A stretch of 64,000 bases of DNA, from assembly GCA_006538405.1 (NCBI GenBank), contig BJKQ01000008.1, forward strand, positions 2,232,001-2,296,000, in the 5' to 3' direction. The translations under genes were made by a program, and so were the position numbers. The first letter of the stretch is position 1. Every line of letters begins with the position of its first letter. The notes beneath the pieces are model-generated. The model was not told the origin of the DNA and did no database searches. It worked only from the letters and a program-made list of their open reading frames with translations. Source of the DNA: Hansfordia pulvinata (lineage: Eukaryota > Ascomycota > Sordariomycetes > Xylariales). This document shows positions 33,752-44,935 of the stretch, piece by piece.

Positions 33752-36203
33752 TCAGGGGGTTAAATATGATCCAATCCTGGGTCTTGTCAGCATGTTGTTC
33801 CAAAGGCTGCCTCAGAGAGGGACCAACTTACCCGATCATGATATAGCAGGCGCACAACAACGTCCCTTCGAGGTAGTTGGTCTTGCCGTTGGCCATCAAA
33901 AAGTTGACCAGTAGCGCAGACCCCACCATGATGGCCGTCTCGAAAAGCCCAAAGTAGAGGGTCATGTTCTTATCCATGGCCCAGCCCATCATGACCATGA
34001 GCGGGTTGACCAACAGGGCAATCTGAATGGACGAGCCGAACGACACACCGATGGCTAGGTCGAGCTTACCCTTGGCGGCAACCGCGACGGCCGTGACGTA
34101 CTCGGCCGCATTGCCCACCAACGGCAGCACTATGAGACCAATAAAGGTTTCCGTCAGTGGGGTCGTCGAAGTCACTTGGTCGATGGTGGCGACGAGAAAG
34201 TCGGCGCAGAAAGCCGTCAGCACCGACGAGACTACGAGCACAATGATCGACGCCGTACGGCTAATGAGGGGGGCTTCGGGCAGCGGCGCCACCCCGTTGC
34301 CGGCTCTGGGGACGAGTTTGCTGCCAGGCAGGGAGGAGTCCAGACTCGCAAGGCTGGCCGACATGATGAGCGCCTCGGCGTCCTCCTCGGCAGCGCGCAC
34401 CGATTGCTTGGAGATGCTATCGTATCGCAGCATGCTGGGCAGGTGCTCCTCGAAGACGTAGCCGCCTGCACCGGTTCCCGAGGCCCCGCTGACCGCTCCG
34501 TCATATCTCTCGACAATATCTGTATGCCGCGGCCGGCGTGTCGCTCCGAAGGAAGACCTGCTGCGTGACCGGCTGCGCGACCGTGAACGACGCCGCGTGT
34601 ACGCGCTCCCCAAAGTCGGCCGGTCTTGCCGGGGTGCAGATGCGGAAGGGTTCTCGGCGATCCACCGACGGACCTTGTCCGCGGTGGAGTCACGGTCGTT
34701 TTCCTCATCGTCCAAATCTTCCTCGCTATCCCTATCAGAGACCGGTAATGGGTTCTGGCTGCCTGCCAGCTCGTCGAGTCTCCAGTCGTAACTCTCGTCG
34801 GTGATTCTGCTGCCCTGATCACCACGGGAGAGGCGATCATCTGCGTCCTGGCCGCGGCCGCGGGACCGAGGACGGCCCCACTCATCGGCGAACCTGATGG
34901 TCCGAATGGGGGTTACCGGAGTGAGAGGATCTTGCTGTCTCTTGACGTCGGCGGACAAGGGGCCATGGCGCCCCGCCTTACTGTGCTGACTGCCATGATT
35001 CCGGCTCCACGCTGGGGTCTCTTCGTCTCCTGGTGCAGGGTGGCGCCTGCGCGGCCTGAGCAAGAACACCAGATAGACGAAGTAGACGGCAAGCAACACG
35101 AACGAGGAGGCTCTGCTGAGCAACAGAACGCTGCGATCCCGCTCCTGCTCGTCTTGAAAAGAGTACTGGACTGCCATCTACGAATTGAGTTAGCAAGGCG
35201 CCGTGGCAGTTCTGACCAGCCGGGCCACTCTCCAGACCTACAGGTACCAAGACGCTAAAGACTGACAGCGAAAGCAGGCAGGCCAGGGCCTGGGCGCCGT
35301 TCATGTCGTAGACCTGCTCTGGGGCCAACCCGGAGGCGGGTCCGGGCCGGAAGCACTCCCCGGCGATGATGGCGGTGCCCAGCACGGGCAGCAGGTTCAC
35401 GAGGACGGAGCCGACAAGGGCAGCCTGGACGACACGAACCTGGCCGTGGGCCAGGGCGACCCAGAACATGAGAACCTCGATGAGGTTGCCAAAGGTGATG
35501 TTGACCAGGGCGCCAACGGCGTCGCCCGCGTCGGCGGCGATGCACTCGGTTGCCCAGGCCAGCAGGTTGGAGAGGGGCACAATGGCGACGGCGTTGGTGG
35601 TGAAGATGGTCAGAGGGGAGGCGGGGGCGTGGTAGTAGGCGAGGATGCCCGCCGGCGCAAAGGGGAGTAGCGCGTTGAGGCGCGACGACGTGAAGATGGC
35701 CCATAGCGTGGGCCACAACGGGAGCTGCCCTCTGCCCGGCTTGCTCGGCAGCCGCGCATCAGATGCCGAGGATGCGGTGGTTTTCTTTGGGTCGGAGGCG
35801 AGCCGCTGGATCTGGCGGGCTACTCGCTCTGCATTGGTTGTTGTTTATCGCGTCAGGAACGACAGGCTCTCTACTCGCACATGGCGCAATTCGCAGTCCC
35901 TGTTGTTCCGAGAGAATCATGGCACGCGGGTGCTGGGCAGGCGGGAGGACGGAGGTAAAGAGGACGGGGCTTACGCAGAAAGGGGGCCTCGTCGTCGGTC
36001 TCGTCGGGGAAGCCCTCGGTGTGGGCCAAGAGAGGCGTGTATTCTGAGGTGGCAGGTGCTCTGGCGGCGCGGGTGGCTATAGGGGGCTCATCGTCGTCGT
36101 CGCCCTCGCCGCCGTCGTCAACACGGCCGTGACCCAGACGAGGCACGGGGTTTTGGTTTGTCGGGACATTGCAGCGGTGGTGATGCGGATCCCCGTGGTC
36201 CAT
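33752..36203 (-). CDS. Vacuolar-type Ca2+/H+ exchanger (CaCA superfamily, CAX), 4 exons
   Basis: Exons 36203-35975, 35828-35242, 35177-33832 and 33776-33752 give 728 residues; introns are 146, 64 and 55 bases with donors GTAAGC, GTAGGT and GTAAGT. The last exon adds only about eight residues. Two inverted alpha-repeats are visible: NITFGNLIE at about 186-194 and PLVGNAAE at about 624-631, each with the Asn/Glu expected to bind cation, surrounded by hydrophobic spans. Family role: low-affinity, proton-driven export of Ca2+ from cytosol into the vacuole. The 110-residue N-terminus is acidic and His/Asp-rich. Between the halves lies a cytosolic loop of about 265 residues (313-578), far longer than in the ~410-residue yeast vacuolar exchanger. 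It is rich in Arg, Asp and Ser and holds an SR-dipeptide run (about 467-481). Loop sequence identity is not conserved in the family, so regulation through it is inference. Confidence 0.9.
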
Positions 36204-36784
36204 AACTCGGCTCTTATTTCCGGCGAGTCAGGCGTTGGAGGGGCAGTGCGAGAAGCGTTGGTTGCGTGGGAGGTGAATATGTGTTTTGGAAAGGGTGTCT
36301 TATCCATATGGGAATCGAGGGGAGCGGAGCAGAGGAGGAAGGAGACGTGAAGACGGAAGACGGGCAGCGGTGTCGTTTATTGCCTGATCCCACCGACTCG
36401 GGACCCGGGCGACACGCGACAAGCTCCTGTCCCGCCTGACGTCGTCGGAGCCCCATTTCGCTCCTCTCCGTCCCCTGATTCCTCTCTCTGTCCCCTGATC
36501 CCTCTCTGCGTCCGATGTCCGTTTCCAGTATGACGCCTGCTTGGCGGGAGGCCTGGCGGAGGGGAAGCTTTTCTATCTACGGCTGCGAAGCGCGCGCCGA
36601 GTCAGGCGCCTCTCTCTCTCTCTCTCTCTTGCTTCTATTTCTGACCTGTCATTGCTAGACTCAACCCACTCTCGCTGCTAGGCAGCTTCCCGAGTTCCCT
36701 TAAGCCTTTCCTCTCCCCGCCTGGTTTCAGATCCGGTGCACAGCCAAGCAATACGCAGCTGGCGCTTTGCCCTGGAGAGGAGGA

Positions 36785-36805
36785 GGGGGGGGGGGGGGGG
36801 GGGGG
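36785..36805. repeat. poly-G run (21)
   Basis: Uninterrupted 21 G in the divergent intergenic region, preceded by AGGAGGAG purine DNA. Confidence 0.85.
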
Positions 36806-37533
36806 CGGAGCGGGGAATCCATCGTCGCATTCGGGTCGCGGGAGAGTGTTATATGAATTGGGGTTTTGGGGTGCGGGATTATTCTCGTCGGCGGCCTCGA
36901 TGCACGAGGAGGGGGAGGGGAAGAGACGGGGAAGGACGGCGGAGGGTGAGAGAGGAGGGCGCGCGTGAGGGATTGAGGCCGGGGAGACCAGGAAGGAGAC
37001 GAGAAAAAGTGGCCGGGGTTCAGGCAAGACGGAGATGCGGGAGATGGGCGGATCCATTGCTGCCGCCACTTTTCAAGTACCACGACGGCCTTTCATGTTC
37101 ATGTCATGTCGGTTGTCTTGCCGTCGTGGTCTTCCTCGGCAGGCTGGGCTGCTGTTTTCCTTCCCACCAGGAAGCACGGGGGTATGTTCTTCTTTCCTCT
37201 CTTTTTATTTATTTATTTTATTTAATCTGGTCTGGGTAGGTGCTGCAAGTGCAAAATCCGTGTAACCCATCCCGACGTCGGTCTTTTCTTGACAGCCCGC
37301 TAACACCGATACAGACCTGTCAATCTAATAACGATTAAAGCAAAGCCGGTGCTTGGCATGGCCCTGGCGTTGGCTTGATTATTTAAAAAATAAAAGTTGA
37401 GTTAGTTGGCTTTGGCGCTTCCATGTCAGCGCGCGCATTATTGGGGGCGACGACCGACGACGACTGCCGGGAAATGGATCCACTGCTTGCCGGCCTGCCA
37501 GCTTGCTTACACGCCGGCGGTGATGGACGCTGG

Positions 37534-37537
<4 letters not shown>

Positions 37538-37564
<27 letters not shown>
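37538..37564. repeat. (GA)n microsatellite
   Basis: About thirteen GA dinucleotides. Confidence 0.85.
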
Positions 37565-38325
37565 GCGCTGCGGACACGCTCGACGCTCGACGCTCGCCGG
37601 AAGCTACCGCGTTTCACGAGTGCGTGCGTTCATACCTTGAGGTAGATACTGGAACTCCAAAGGTAGAGCGATTGCCGATGGAAAAAAAGAAAAAAAAAAA
37701 AAAAAAGAACAGAGACTCGCCAACGACCGCGCGAATGGATCAAAAGCGGTTGGAGGCCGGGGCGGCGGCGCGTGCGAGAGGGTTGAGTGAGAGGACGGCA
37801 GGGAGGAGTGGGAGGGAAGGAAGCGGTGGTGGATGGGGGGGCGCGATGCGGCCAATGTCGGGCTTTTTGGGTCCCTGTTGTTCTCTCGAAGTACTTATAT
37901 ATGTAATGAACGGTTCGTTTATTAAGAAGAACGTTGCTGGGTTTAGGCTGCTGCTGGTCGCCGCTCTCTTAAGGGTGATAAGTGATAGGTGATAGTGTTT
38001 ACTATACGCGTACTCCATGATACGGTCGGTGGGTGCTGATTGTTCTTTTCATGGCCCCCTCCCCCTGTGTTCCCCCCCCCCCCTCCGAGGGCTGAAGCGA
38101 CGACCGATCCTTCCGTCGTCTTTCTCTCTGTGGGCCGAACAACTGTTCTGGCTCTTTCAGCTGACGGGTTCATTCAGCTGACGGGTGGGTGGTGCAACTT
38201 GAACAGTTAGAGGGGCTGTAATAATGATAACGTGTAGGTACGGTTAAGTGGCGTACGATAGAGTAGTAGGATTCTCGAGCGGCGAGCAGTAGCAGTCCCT
38301 GGTTCTGCCGCTATGCCGATCTGGG

Positions 38326-38416
38326 AAAGTAAGAAGAAGAAGAAAGAGAAGAAGGAAGAAGAAGAAGAATTAAGGAAGAAGAAGAAGATGATGATGACAA
38401 AAAAAAAAAAAAAGAA
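38326..38416. repeat. GAA/GAT-rich purine tract
   Basis: About ninety bases almost wholly purine on the + strand (GAA, AAGAAG, GATGAT units) ending in an A-rich run; a long polypurine/polypyrimidine tract without coding potential. Confidence 0.75.
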
Positions 38417-39053
38417 AGAGCGAGTGGCCACATCCGACTCCTTGTATGGCGATTCCTGACAATTATATCAATCCCCATGTCCTTGCGCAACCCGAGGCGG
38501 AAGCTCGCGAGAGGGCTGGACTCCCACAGTCATTACGGCAACGTGAGCCTCCCCGAGGTTTTCTGCGAGGCTTATCATCTTGTTGATGCGCAATGCCCGC
38601 CGCCCGCCCGAATTCTCCCATTTTCGCATTTCGAAAGCCCGCCCGCGTCTCGATCGAAGACTCCTCCCCTGCCCGAACCTGCACAGCGTCAAGGCGCATT
38701 GGAGCTTACTCTCGATGACAAGAGGCTTAAAGCCACCTCAATACAGTAGCTGTGATCGCGGACTTTTTCTTGTCAGGCCAGTGGCGTTCTCTCGACGGGG
38801 CAGCTGAAGCTCATCCTGGTTCGGTCCTGGCCGGATCAGTTTTTCTGGGAACAACATAAAAGCGTACACATGCACACATACTCTCCGGACCACAAAACTC
38901 GCTTGCCGTCAGACCTTTTCTCACCGGGTGCTCCCCTCTGGACAAAAAAAAAGAAAAAGAAAAAAAGCAGCCCTCCCTCAACCGCCGCAGGGGGGACGAA
39001 GGCGTTAACGTTCATTAGCCAAGTCAAACGCCACACGCACACGGGGAAGAAAG

Positions 39054-40542
39054 ATGCGCCCGCCGAGAGCGGCGCTGTGGGCACTGCTGGCGTGTCTGTC
39101 GGCCGAGGCCCTGGCCTCCCGCGGTGAAGCCGCTCCCGTTCTCGAGTCCAGGCAGCAGCAGCTCTACTACAAGGAAGACAAGAACAACAACGGCAACGGC
39201 ACAAAAACAACCCAGCAGCAACAGCAGCAGCAGAATAAGCCCCCGCGCATCCACGTCTGGACCCCGCAGCACGTCCAGGCCCACTGGAACAGCACGCAGC
39301 GCCCGGCGGAGCGCCCGGCGGGCTTCGGGCAGCCCATCATCGGCGGCGGCGGAGGCGGAGGCGGCAACCCGCAGCAGCTGATGCCCGAGGTGGTGGACCG
39401 GTGGCCGCTGACGCGGGCCGGGCGCGTCCCCGAGACGCTCGAGTTCCACCGGGTGCGCGCCGGCGCGGCGCCGTTCGGCGGCGTCGGGACCGTCCGGCAG
39501 CACCTCCCTTCCTCCCAGCCGCCGTCGCCGCCGGCAGAAGGAGGAGGAGGAGGAGACGACGATGACAACGCGGCGGGCGACATCTGGTGCACCGGGTTCC
39601 TGGCCGGAGAAGATCGGCGCGTCGTCGTCACCAGCGGGCTGTGCGGGGACGTGACGCTGCCCGACGCCGTGCTGACCTTTGCCGTCACCACCGCCATCAC
39701 CAATGCTACCGGGGACTCCGCCGTGGAGGAGGAGGAGACGAAGGAGGAGGTGTACCGCGTCGAGGAGCTGTACAGCGTCGAGCAGAGCCCCGTGACCAAC
39801 TGGTGCTCCGACGTGGGCGACTGGGCGATCCTGGTGCTGGACCGGCCCGTCGAGGGGCCCGGCGTGCGGTCTTTGTGAGTCGTGTCCTTTTCTACATACG
39901 ATTCCTTGTTTTTGTTTCTCTCTCTCTCTTTCTCTCTCTCTCTTTCTCTCTCTCTCTCTGTCTCTCTCTCTCTGTCTCTCTCTCTCTCTCTTCTCGTTTG
40001 CTGACCCGGCATTTCAAAACAGCAACCTAGCCCAGGACCCAGACCACTGGATCTCGCGCGACAGCGTGCTCAACAACATTGCCATGACGGACATGGGGAC
40101 CTTCAAAAGAAACAGCCCAGACGACGACGACGACGAAGAGGACGAAGACAAGGAGGGTAGCAGAAGCAGCAGTGAGGAGGAGACAAGCCGAAGAAGAAGA
40201 AGACGAAAACGCTCCCTCGCCTCGCCCGACTCGCTGGCCCCCTGCGTCAAGCCCGACATCGACCTCGTCGGCGTCACGGTGGACCGGTGCGCCGGCAGCC
40301 TGTTCCGGTCGCGCACGGCCTTCCTGGCCGAGGACCCGGGCAGCCCCGTCTTCACGGCCGACGGCGCCGGCGCGCTGTGGGCCGTGGGAGTCATGGGCCG
40401 CGGGTCCGTCCCCGAGAGCCCCGACCGGCCGCAGACGCTGCCCGTCAGCTCCCAGTACGTCTGGGCCGGGCTGGGGCTGGTCGAGGGGGATCTGGCCCGC
40501 CGGCGGGGGCGGCGGCGGCGGCAGTCGGGGCTGGGGACTTGA
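39054..40542 (+). CDS. Secreted trypsin-fold (S1-like) protein, apparent pseudo-protease, 2 exons
   Basis: Exons 39054-39874 and 40023-40542 join in phase (last codon TT|C) across a 148-base intron with a GTGAGT donor and a long (CT)n polypyrimidine tract; 446 residues. The N-terminus (MRPPRAALWALLACLSAEALA) is a typical signal peptide, followed by a Gln/Asn-rich, Gly-rich low-complexity region to about 110. Resemblance to S1/V8-type proteases lies in the order of blocks: IWCTGFL...VVVTSGLC (178-197), SDVGDWAILVLDRP (252-265) and AEDPGSPVFTADG...LWAVGVM. Compared with WCTGTLL...VTAGHC, DWAVLxLDRP and GDSGSPV, the His position is Leu196, the Asp is kept (Asp256) and the Ser position is Pro379. 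It should therefore not be a working serine protease. An acidic then basic tract (about 307-338: Asp/Glu, Ser, Arg6) interrupts the domain. Family resemblance is by eye and moderate; role unknown. Confidence 0.72.
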
Positions 40543-40845
40543 GAGATGGGCTCTGTTGGAGGGCTTGTAATATGAAAGAGTAGAGACGATGTTATAGATC
40601 TAGATGTGGGCATAGATATTGGGGTTGGAATAGAGAAAAAGGGGGCGGGGGTGTGCGAGTGGGACCACAACCGAAACGTGGGTTCCCCGTGTGCCAAATA
40701 GACACAAACAGCAGTTCGGCATGATAAGAAAGAACCGCGGCTTTTTGTCCGATTATATCGCTTATCCGCCTCTTATAGCATCGTGCCGTATCATGCGGGT
40801 CAACGTAGCCTCTTTCGCTTTGGCGACCTGTCAGGGAGAGGCTGG

Positions 40846-40846
<1 letters not shown>

Positions 40847-40879
<33 letters not shown>

Positions 40880-40888
40880 GCCTGTCTG
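40847..40888. repeat. (TGTC)n microsatellite
   Basis: Nine to ten TGTC copies with one TGCC variant near the right end. Confidence 0.9.
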
Positions 40889-41871
40889 GGCCGGGGACCA
40901 TTGTTCCGCTTCTGCCGGCGACTGTCGTCTGGTTGTCTCACACGTAAGCCGTCAATGGAAGCTGGCTCTTGGATGCCATCCTTGCCGATTTGCCACAGCG
41001 CCGCTCCCGACGCCTGCGAGAAGAAGCACAGCAGCACGTCGTCGGCCTTCGGCACACCCAGCTGCCGCCTTCCTGACAGCGGGCAAAAGGTGATGCTCGT
41101 GTGTCTCCCTTGAATCGCAGCTGCGGCCATCGCCACACGGCATAATGGCTCAAAGCTACCTAGAGACAGTCGAGTCTTGAACACGGCAGACCGGGCCTTT
41201 CTCAGACACAATCCGCTTCAACTTCCGAGAGCGTTCCAAGTTGCCATCCCACAACAGACTCAAAGAGCGGACTTGACATCGGGCTGTGTGAGTCGTATGA
41301 CAAGCGGGGGAGAGCCCCCCCACTGGTCGTCCGGACTGTCATCTGTGTTTCGTTTGCCCCTCGGGGCCCCGTCTCTCATGTCATCTCTGCTTACCCGCCG
41401 CCTTCTGCCACGAAAACGCGCCCGCCGCCGAGATCAGAGCTTCTATAATAAGCGCCTTGGCAGCTGCGGGCGGTCCTGGAGGGCGATGGCACGAGCCTTT
41501 GTCAGGGCCCGTCACCCCTTCGCCAGATGCGCGCATTGGCGGTCTGTGCCGCGCCTCTGAGCGGGGTTCTGCCGAAGAGGGATAGAAAGCGGGCACCTCT
41601 CCGTTCGTTCGGGGAGGAGTATTCTCGGTGGTGGAAACTGGCGAAGAGAATGGTCCACTTGGCCAAAAAACCCGGTATCAGATCCTTTGACGAGATAGAA
41701 GATGGGCGCCAATGTTGCTAACAAGCCGAGGGCCAAGGTCTCGTGTGCCATGTTGGCAGGCAAAAAAAAGGCGGACCCGAGAGGCGGAAAAGGGGGGGAG
41801 GCGCCGCTCGGCTTATCTCATCCGAGTCAGATCGGAGCACCCGATATGGCAAGCAACAGACCCACGAGATA

Positions 41872-41880
41872 CATATAAGA
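41872..41880 (+). promoter_or_regulatory. Possible TATA-like element
   Basis: CATATAAG lies about 230 bases upstream of the ATG at 42106 and is followed by CT/ATC-rich DNA, the usual shape of a fungal promoter and leader. It is a single short match and may be chance. Confidence 0.3.
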
Positions 41881-42105
41881 CACGGGCACATTCATCATCT
41901 CATCTCATGTCATCGAATCCCTCCTGTCCGTCGACAAGGACTAGGCTGCTCTCACTCCTTTGCTTCTTCCACTTTTTTCAACCGAGAAGCAGCAACGACG
42001 ACAACCACACGACATCGACCTCCGCCCTCGTCGACTCATCCACCCAGGACTCAGATAAGGGGAGGGAAAGGCAACGAAAACAAAGGGGGAAAGAAAGACA
42101 TCAAA

Positions 42106-42710
42106 ATGCACCTCCCCTCCCTCCTCACAGCCGTTCTATTCACGCTGTCCACTACCGTCCCTAACGTCGCAGCCCAGGCCGACATCGACAGGCCGGTCCC
42201 AGACACGCCGTACTGGATCCACAGCACGCCGACCCTATACCTACGCGGTCCAGGAGAGATGTCCTTTGCCGACCCGGGCCGGGTGGCCGGCCGCATCGCG
42301 CAGGGCATCGTGCGGTCCTCGGACGGCCGCCCGCCCTGGACCCTGTGGCCGAGCAAGGAGATTTACGCGGCGGTGGTGTCCAATCCGGGGACCAGACGTA
42401 CTCGTCCGGGCACCGGTCTCGGGACGCCAGCGTTGACTACGCGATCGAGTTCGGGCCCAGCCAGTCCAGCGGTGTGACGGGAGAGGATGCTTCGAGGATC
42501 GCCCGCGCGATCATGAACCTGCGGGCGGAGCTGAATGACCGCAGCTTCGCCGACTTCGCCGTCCGCATGCCGGTCGACGCGCCCGAGGGGTCCCTGCTGG
42601 TGTGCCGCGTCGGCATCACGGCGTGGACGCGCGGCAGCCCGTCCAGAAGGGTGAGGGAGTACCTCAAGGGCGAGAGGCACCGCGTGGAGATCTTCAAGGC
42701 GCGTGATTAG
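42106..42710 (+). pseudogene. Small secreted protein of unknown family, reading frame interrupted
   Basis: The frame starting at 42106 encodes a clear signal peptide (MHLPSLLTAVLFTLSTTVPN, cleavage probably after VAAQA) and about 95 mature residues, then drifts into Thr/Arg/Ser-rich sequence and stops at 42477. A second frame, offset by one base, carries protein-like sequence (ASVDYAIEFGPSQSSG, then IARAIMNLRAELNDRSFADF) to a stop at 42710. The handover lies between about 42375 and 42430. Either one base was lost, most simply in the GGGG run near 42388-42391 (sequencing error or real mutation), or a short intron of about 53 bases with a non-standard GTCC donor is removed. I do not recognise the family. 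The 5' leader is CT-rich. If the mutation is real this is a recently broken gene, since both halves still look coding. Confidence 0.55.
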
Positions 42711-44103
42711 GAAGCTCGCGGCGGGTGGTGGGGGAGAGTGTTCTGGGATCTCTCTCTGCCACTTTGTCTGTGTATCTGGACTTGGACCAGGAAAAAGGGA
42801 GGGGGTCCGTGGGCGAGGGATTGTGAGGACCCGTGTTGTTGTTGTTGCTGCCGCTGTCGTGGAATATCTTCCACTTCTTCGGGGCTGTTCGTCTTCCTCT
42901 AGCCATAGTGACATGGCTCCACCTTCAACTTGGAAGACTACATACCTTGTGTGGGAACCGGCCTGTTGTGTCCCTGCCGGCTGGGTCATGTGTTATCAAT
43001 CGAGAGCAGTCTGCACCCCTACCAAGCTTTGAGCAAATCGGGATAGTAATCTGCAAAGCGACAAGACTTGGCCGCCCAGGACGTCGGCGACGATTCGTGA
43101 CACGGCCAAGTGCGCGATTCAGATGATGTAGAAAGGATGGATTCCATCATGTTGTTTGTCTACCTAGAAGGTAGGTACCATCTGGGTGTGGGCTTCAAAA
43201 ATACGTACGTACCTTACGTTCTGTGCTTCATTCTGATGTGGGTGGAAGGTGCTGCCCGAACGAACCTTCCAGGTCAACTTGTCACGGAAGGCGCTCTTTC
43301 ACCGAGCTCGAGCGAAACCAGCACCTGTGGACGTGCCCGAGGGCGCCTGAGTCGAGGTTTTGGCGCTGAGTACCGTACCTCCTTCCAAGATACATCTGGG
43401 TCAGAGCAGCGATGATGGTTGCCCACGGGTATCTTGTACGTCCCACCTGGCCGTGCTTCCTTCTTTCTTCCCTGGCCCGTCTTCACCCTCACAATCATGC
43501 AATTCTTCTCGCCACAACTATTCTCAGACAGAACATGCAGCTTGGGTTTCTTTACAAAACTTTCACCTAACCTCGGATCTACCAGACCACATGCCTAAAC
43601 GCGTCGAGCAGCATGTTGCATACTTCATAGTGAGTCACCTTCAAATCGGGCAGTTTGCAAGCTGTAACACGTATAATCGTTGCCTCCCAAGTGAGCCATC
43701 CGCCTTCTGATCACACTCCATCCAGATCGGCTGCTGTCTCAAGCACACAACGGATGGACTCACCCAAGAAGGGGGGCCTCAACGCTTCAGTCCCAGTAAC
43801 GGACCGCCCCCGCTCACTACATTGACTGCGGGGAGTGTGAATCGGCCTCGCGACCAGCAGAGCACAATGAGCTACGCCCCCCGTAAAGGCGACTACGGGC
43901 CAGCAGGCAAGGATCTGCGAGTGAATCGACAAAGCGCAATGGACCAACGGCGAGCTCTCATACACCCAAGACGTGTGTATCGTCAACCTCGCTCGCGGCA
44001 CGCAGGCAAGCCCCGCGCCTCCACCGCATGGGGTGCAGGACGTCATTATATAACGCAGCTCCCTTCCTCACGCCTTTCACGCCTTCTTATCGTCTACCCT
44101 AAA

Positions 44104-44123
44104 CCCCCCCCCCCCCCCCCCCC
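44104..44123. repeat. poly-C run (20)
   Basis: Uninterrupted C run followed by a GCGCGCGC stretch. Confidence 0.85.
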
Positions 44124-44704
44124 GGCGCGCGCGCCTACGTACGCACGCGGATCTCTGGCTTGGCTAGCACGTGAGGAGGGAGCCTTGCGAGAGCAGGGCC
44201 TACGAGCATGGTAGTCTACCACGGGGCTATTTCGGCGCGACCGGTAGCAGAAATGAAAGGCGCAACGGGCGGCGGAGGACAGGACTGGCCAGGCACGTAC
44301 GGGTAAGAAACCCCGATTCGCGACAGCGGGGCCGCTTCTGTGCCGTTGTAACAGACCGGGTCATGAGAACGAGAGCGAGCAATAGGGCTCGAGGGGGAGG
44401 GGGGAGGACGCATGGCAAGGCAAAAGCAAGGTCGCAGATCGCCGGCCGCGCAAGAGAGTCGGTGGCTGATACGTTGACCGGATGCGAAACGAGGGACAGA
44501 GGAGAGGAAAACGCCCCTGGCGTGAGGCCAGCTACGGGCCCCCATGGGGTGCGTGTGTGCGTGCGCTCGATATTTCGCTGGATGGGAACGACATGCACGC
44601 TCCTATGAAGGCGCCTCCCGCGTGGCAGCGCCGTCGTCGTCGAGTCACGGGACCAACGCTTGACTGGCTGGGGATGGAGAGAGAGAGAGGGGGGGTTGGA
44701 CGGG

Positions 44705-44743
44705 AGCGGCAGCGGCAGCGGCAGCGGCAGTGGCAGCGGCATC
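44705..44743. repeat. (GGCAGC)n hexanucleotide array
   Basis: Six near-perfect copies of a six-base unit (AGCGGC), one with a T substitution. Confidence 0.85.
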
Positions 44744-44909
44744 GGGGAAATCCAAGGGGCGGCACGTGCCGTGCCCTTGTCAGGAGATGGCGAATCGCAC
44801 GAGAAGGGCAATCAGCCAGCCAGCGGCAAGCGCTTATCGTGGAAACATCCATCCCTTGCTTCGTACGGGAGGTAGGTAGGCGTAGGCAGGCGGCTGGCGA
44901 CCGGTCAAA

Positions 44910-44935
44910 GGGGGGGGGGGGGGGGGGGGGGGGGG
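44910..44935. repeat. poly-G run (26)
   Basis: The longest G homopolymer in the window; its true length is uncertain because such runs are error-prone. Confidence 0.85.

Larger units (their letters stand above)
36204..39053. other. Divergent intergenic region (exchanger / secreted pseudo-protease)
   Basis: 2.85 kb carrying both promoters. Contents seen: a (CT)n run near 36610, a 21-G run at 36785, a (GA)n array at 37538, an A-rich run near 37682, and GAA/GAT-rich purine DNA at 38326-38416. No supported gene. Confidence 0.55.
40543..42105. other. Intergenic region with (TGTC)n array
   Basis: 1.56 kb between two rightward genes. It holds the 3' flank of the pseudo-protease gene, a (TGTC)n microsatellite at 40847-40888, and, close to 42106, a pyrimidine- and ATC-rich leader with a TATA-like CATATAAG near 41873. 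No gene supported. Confidence 0.5.

Noticed and set aside
38326..38416. Lys/Glu-rich frames through the GAA tract
   Set aside because: They read through a purine microsatellite; low-complexity only.
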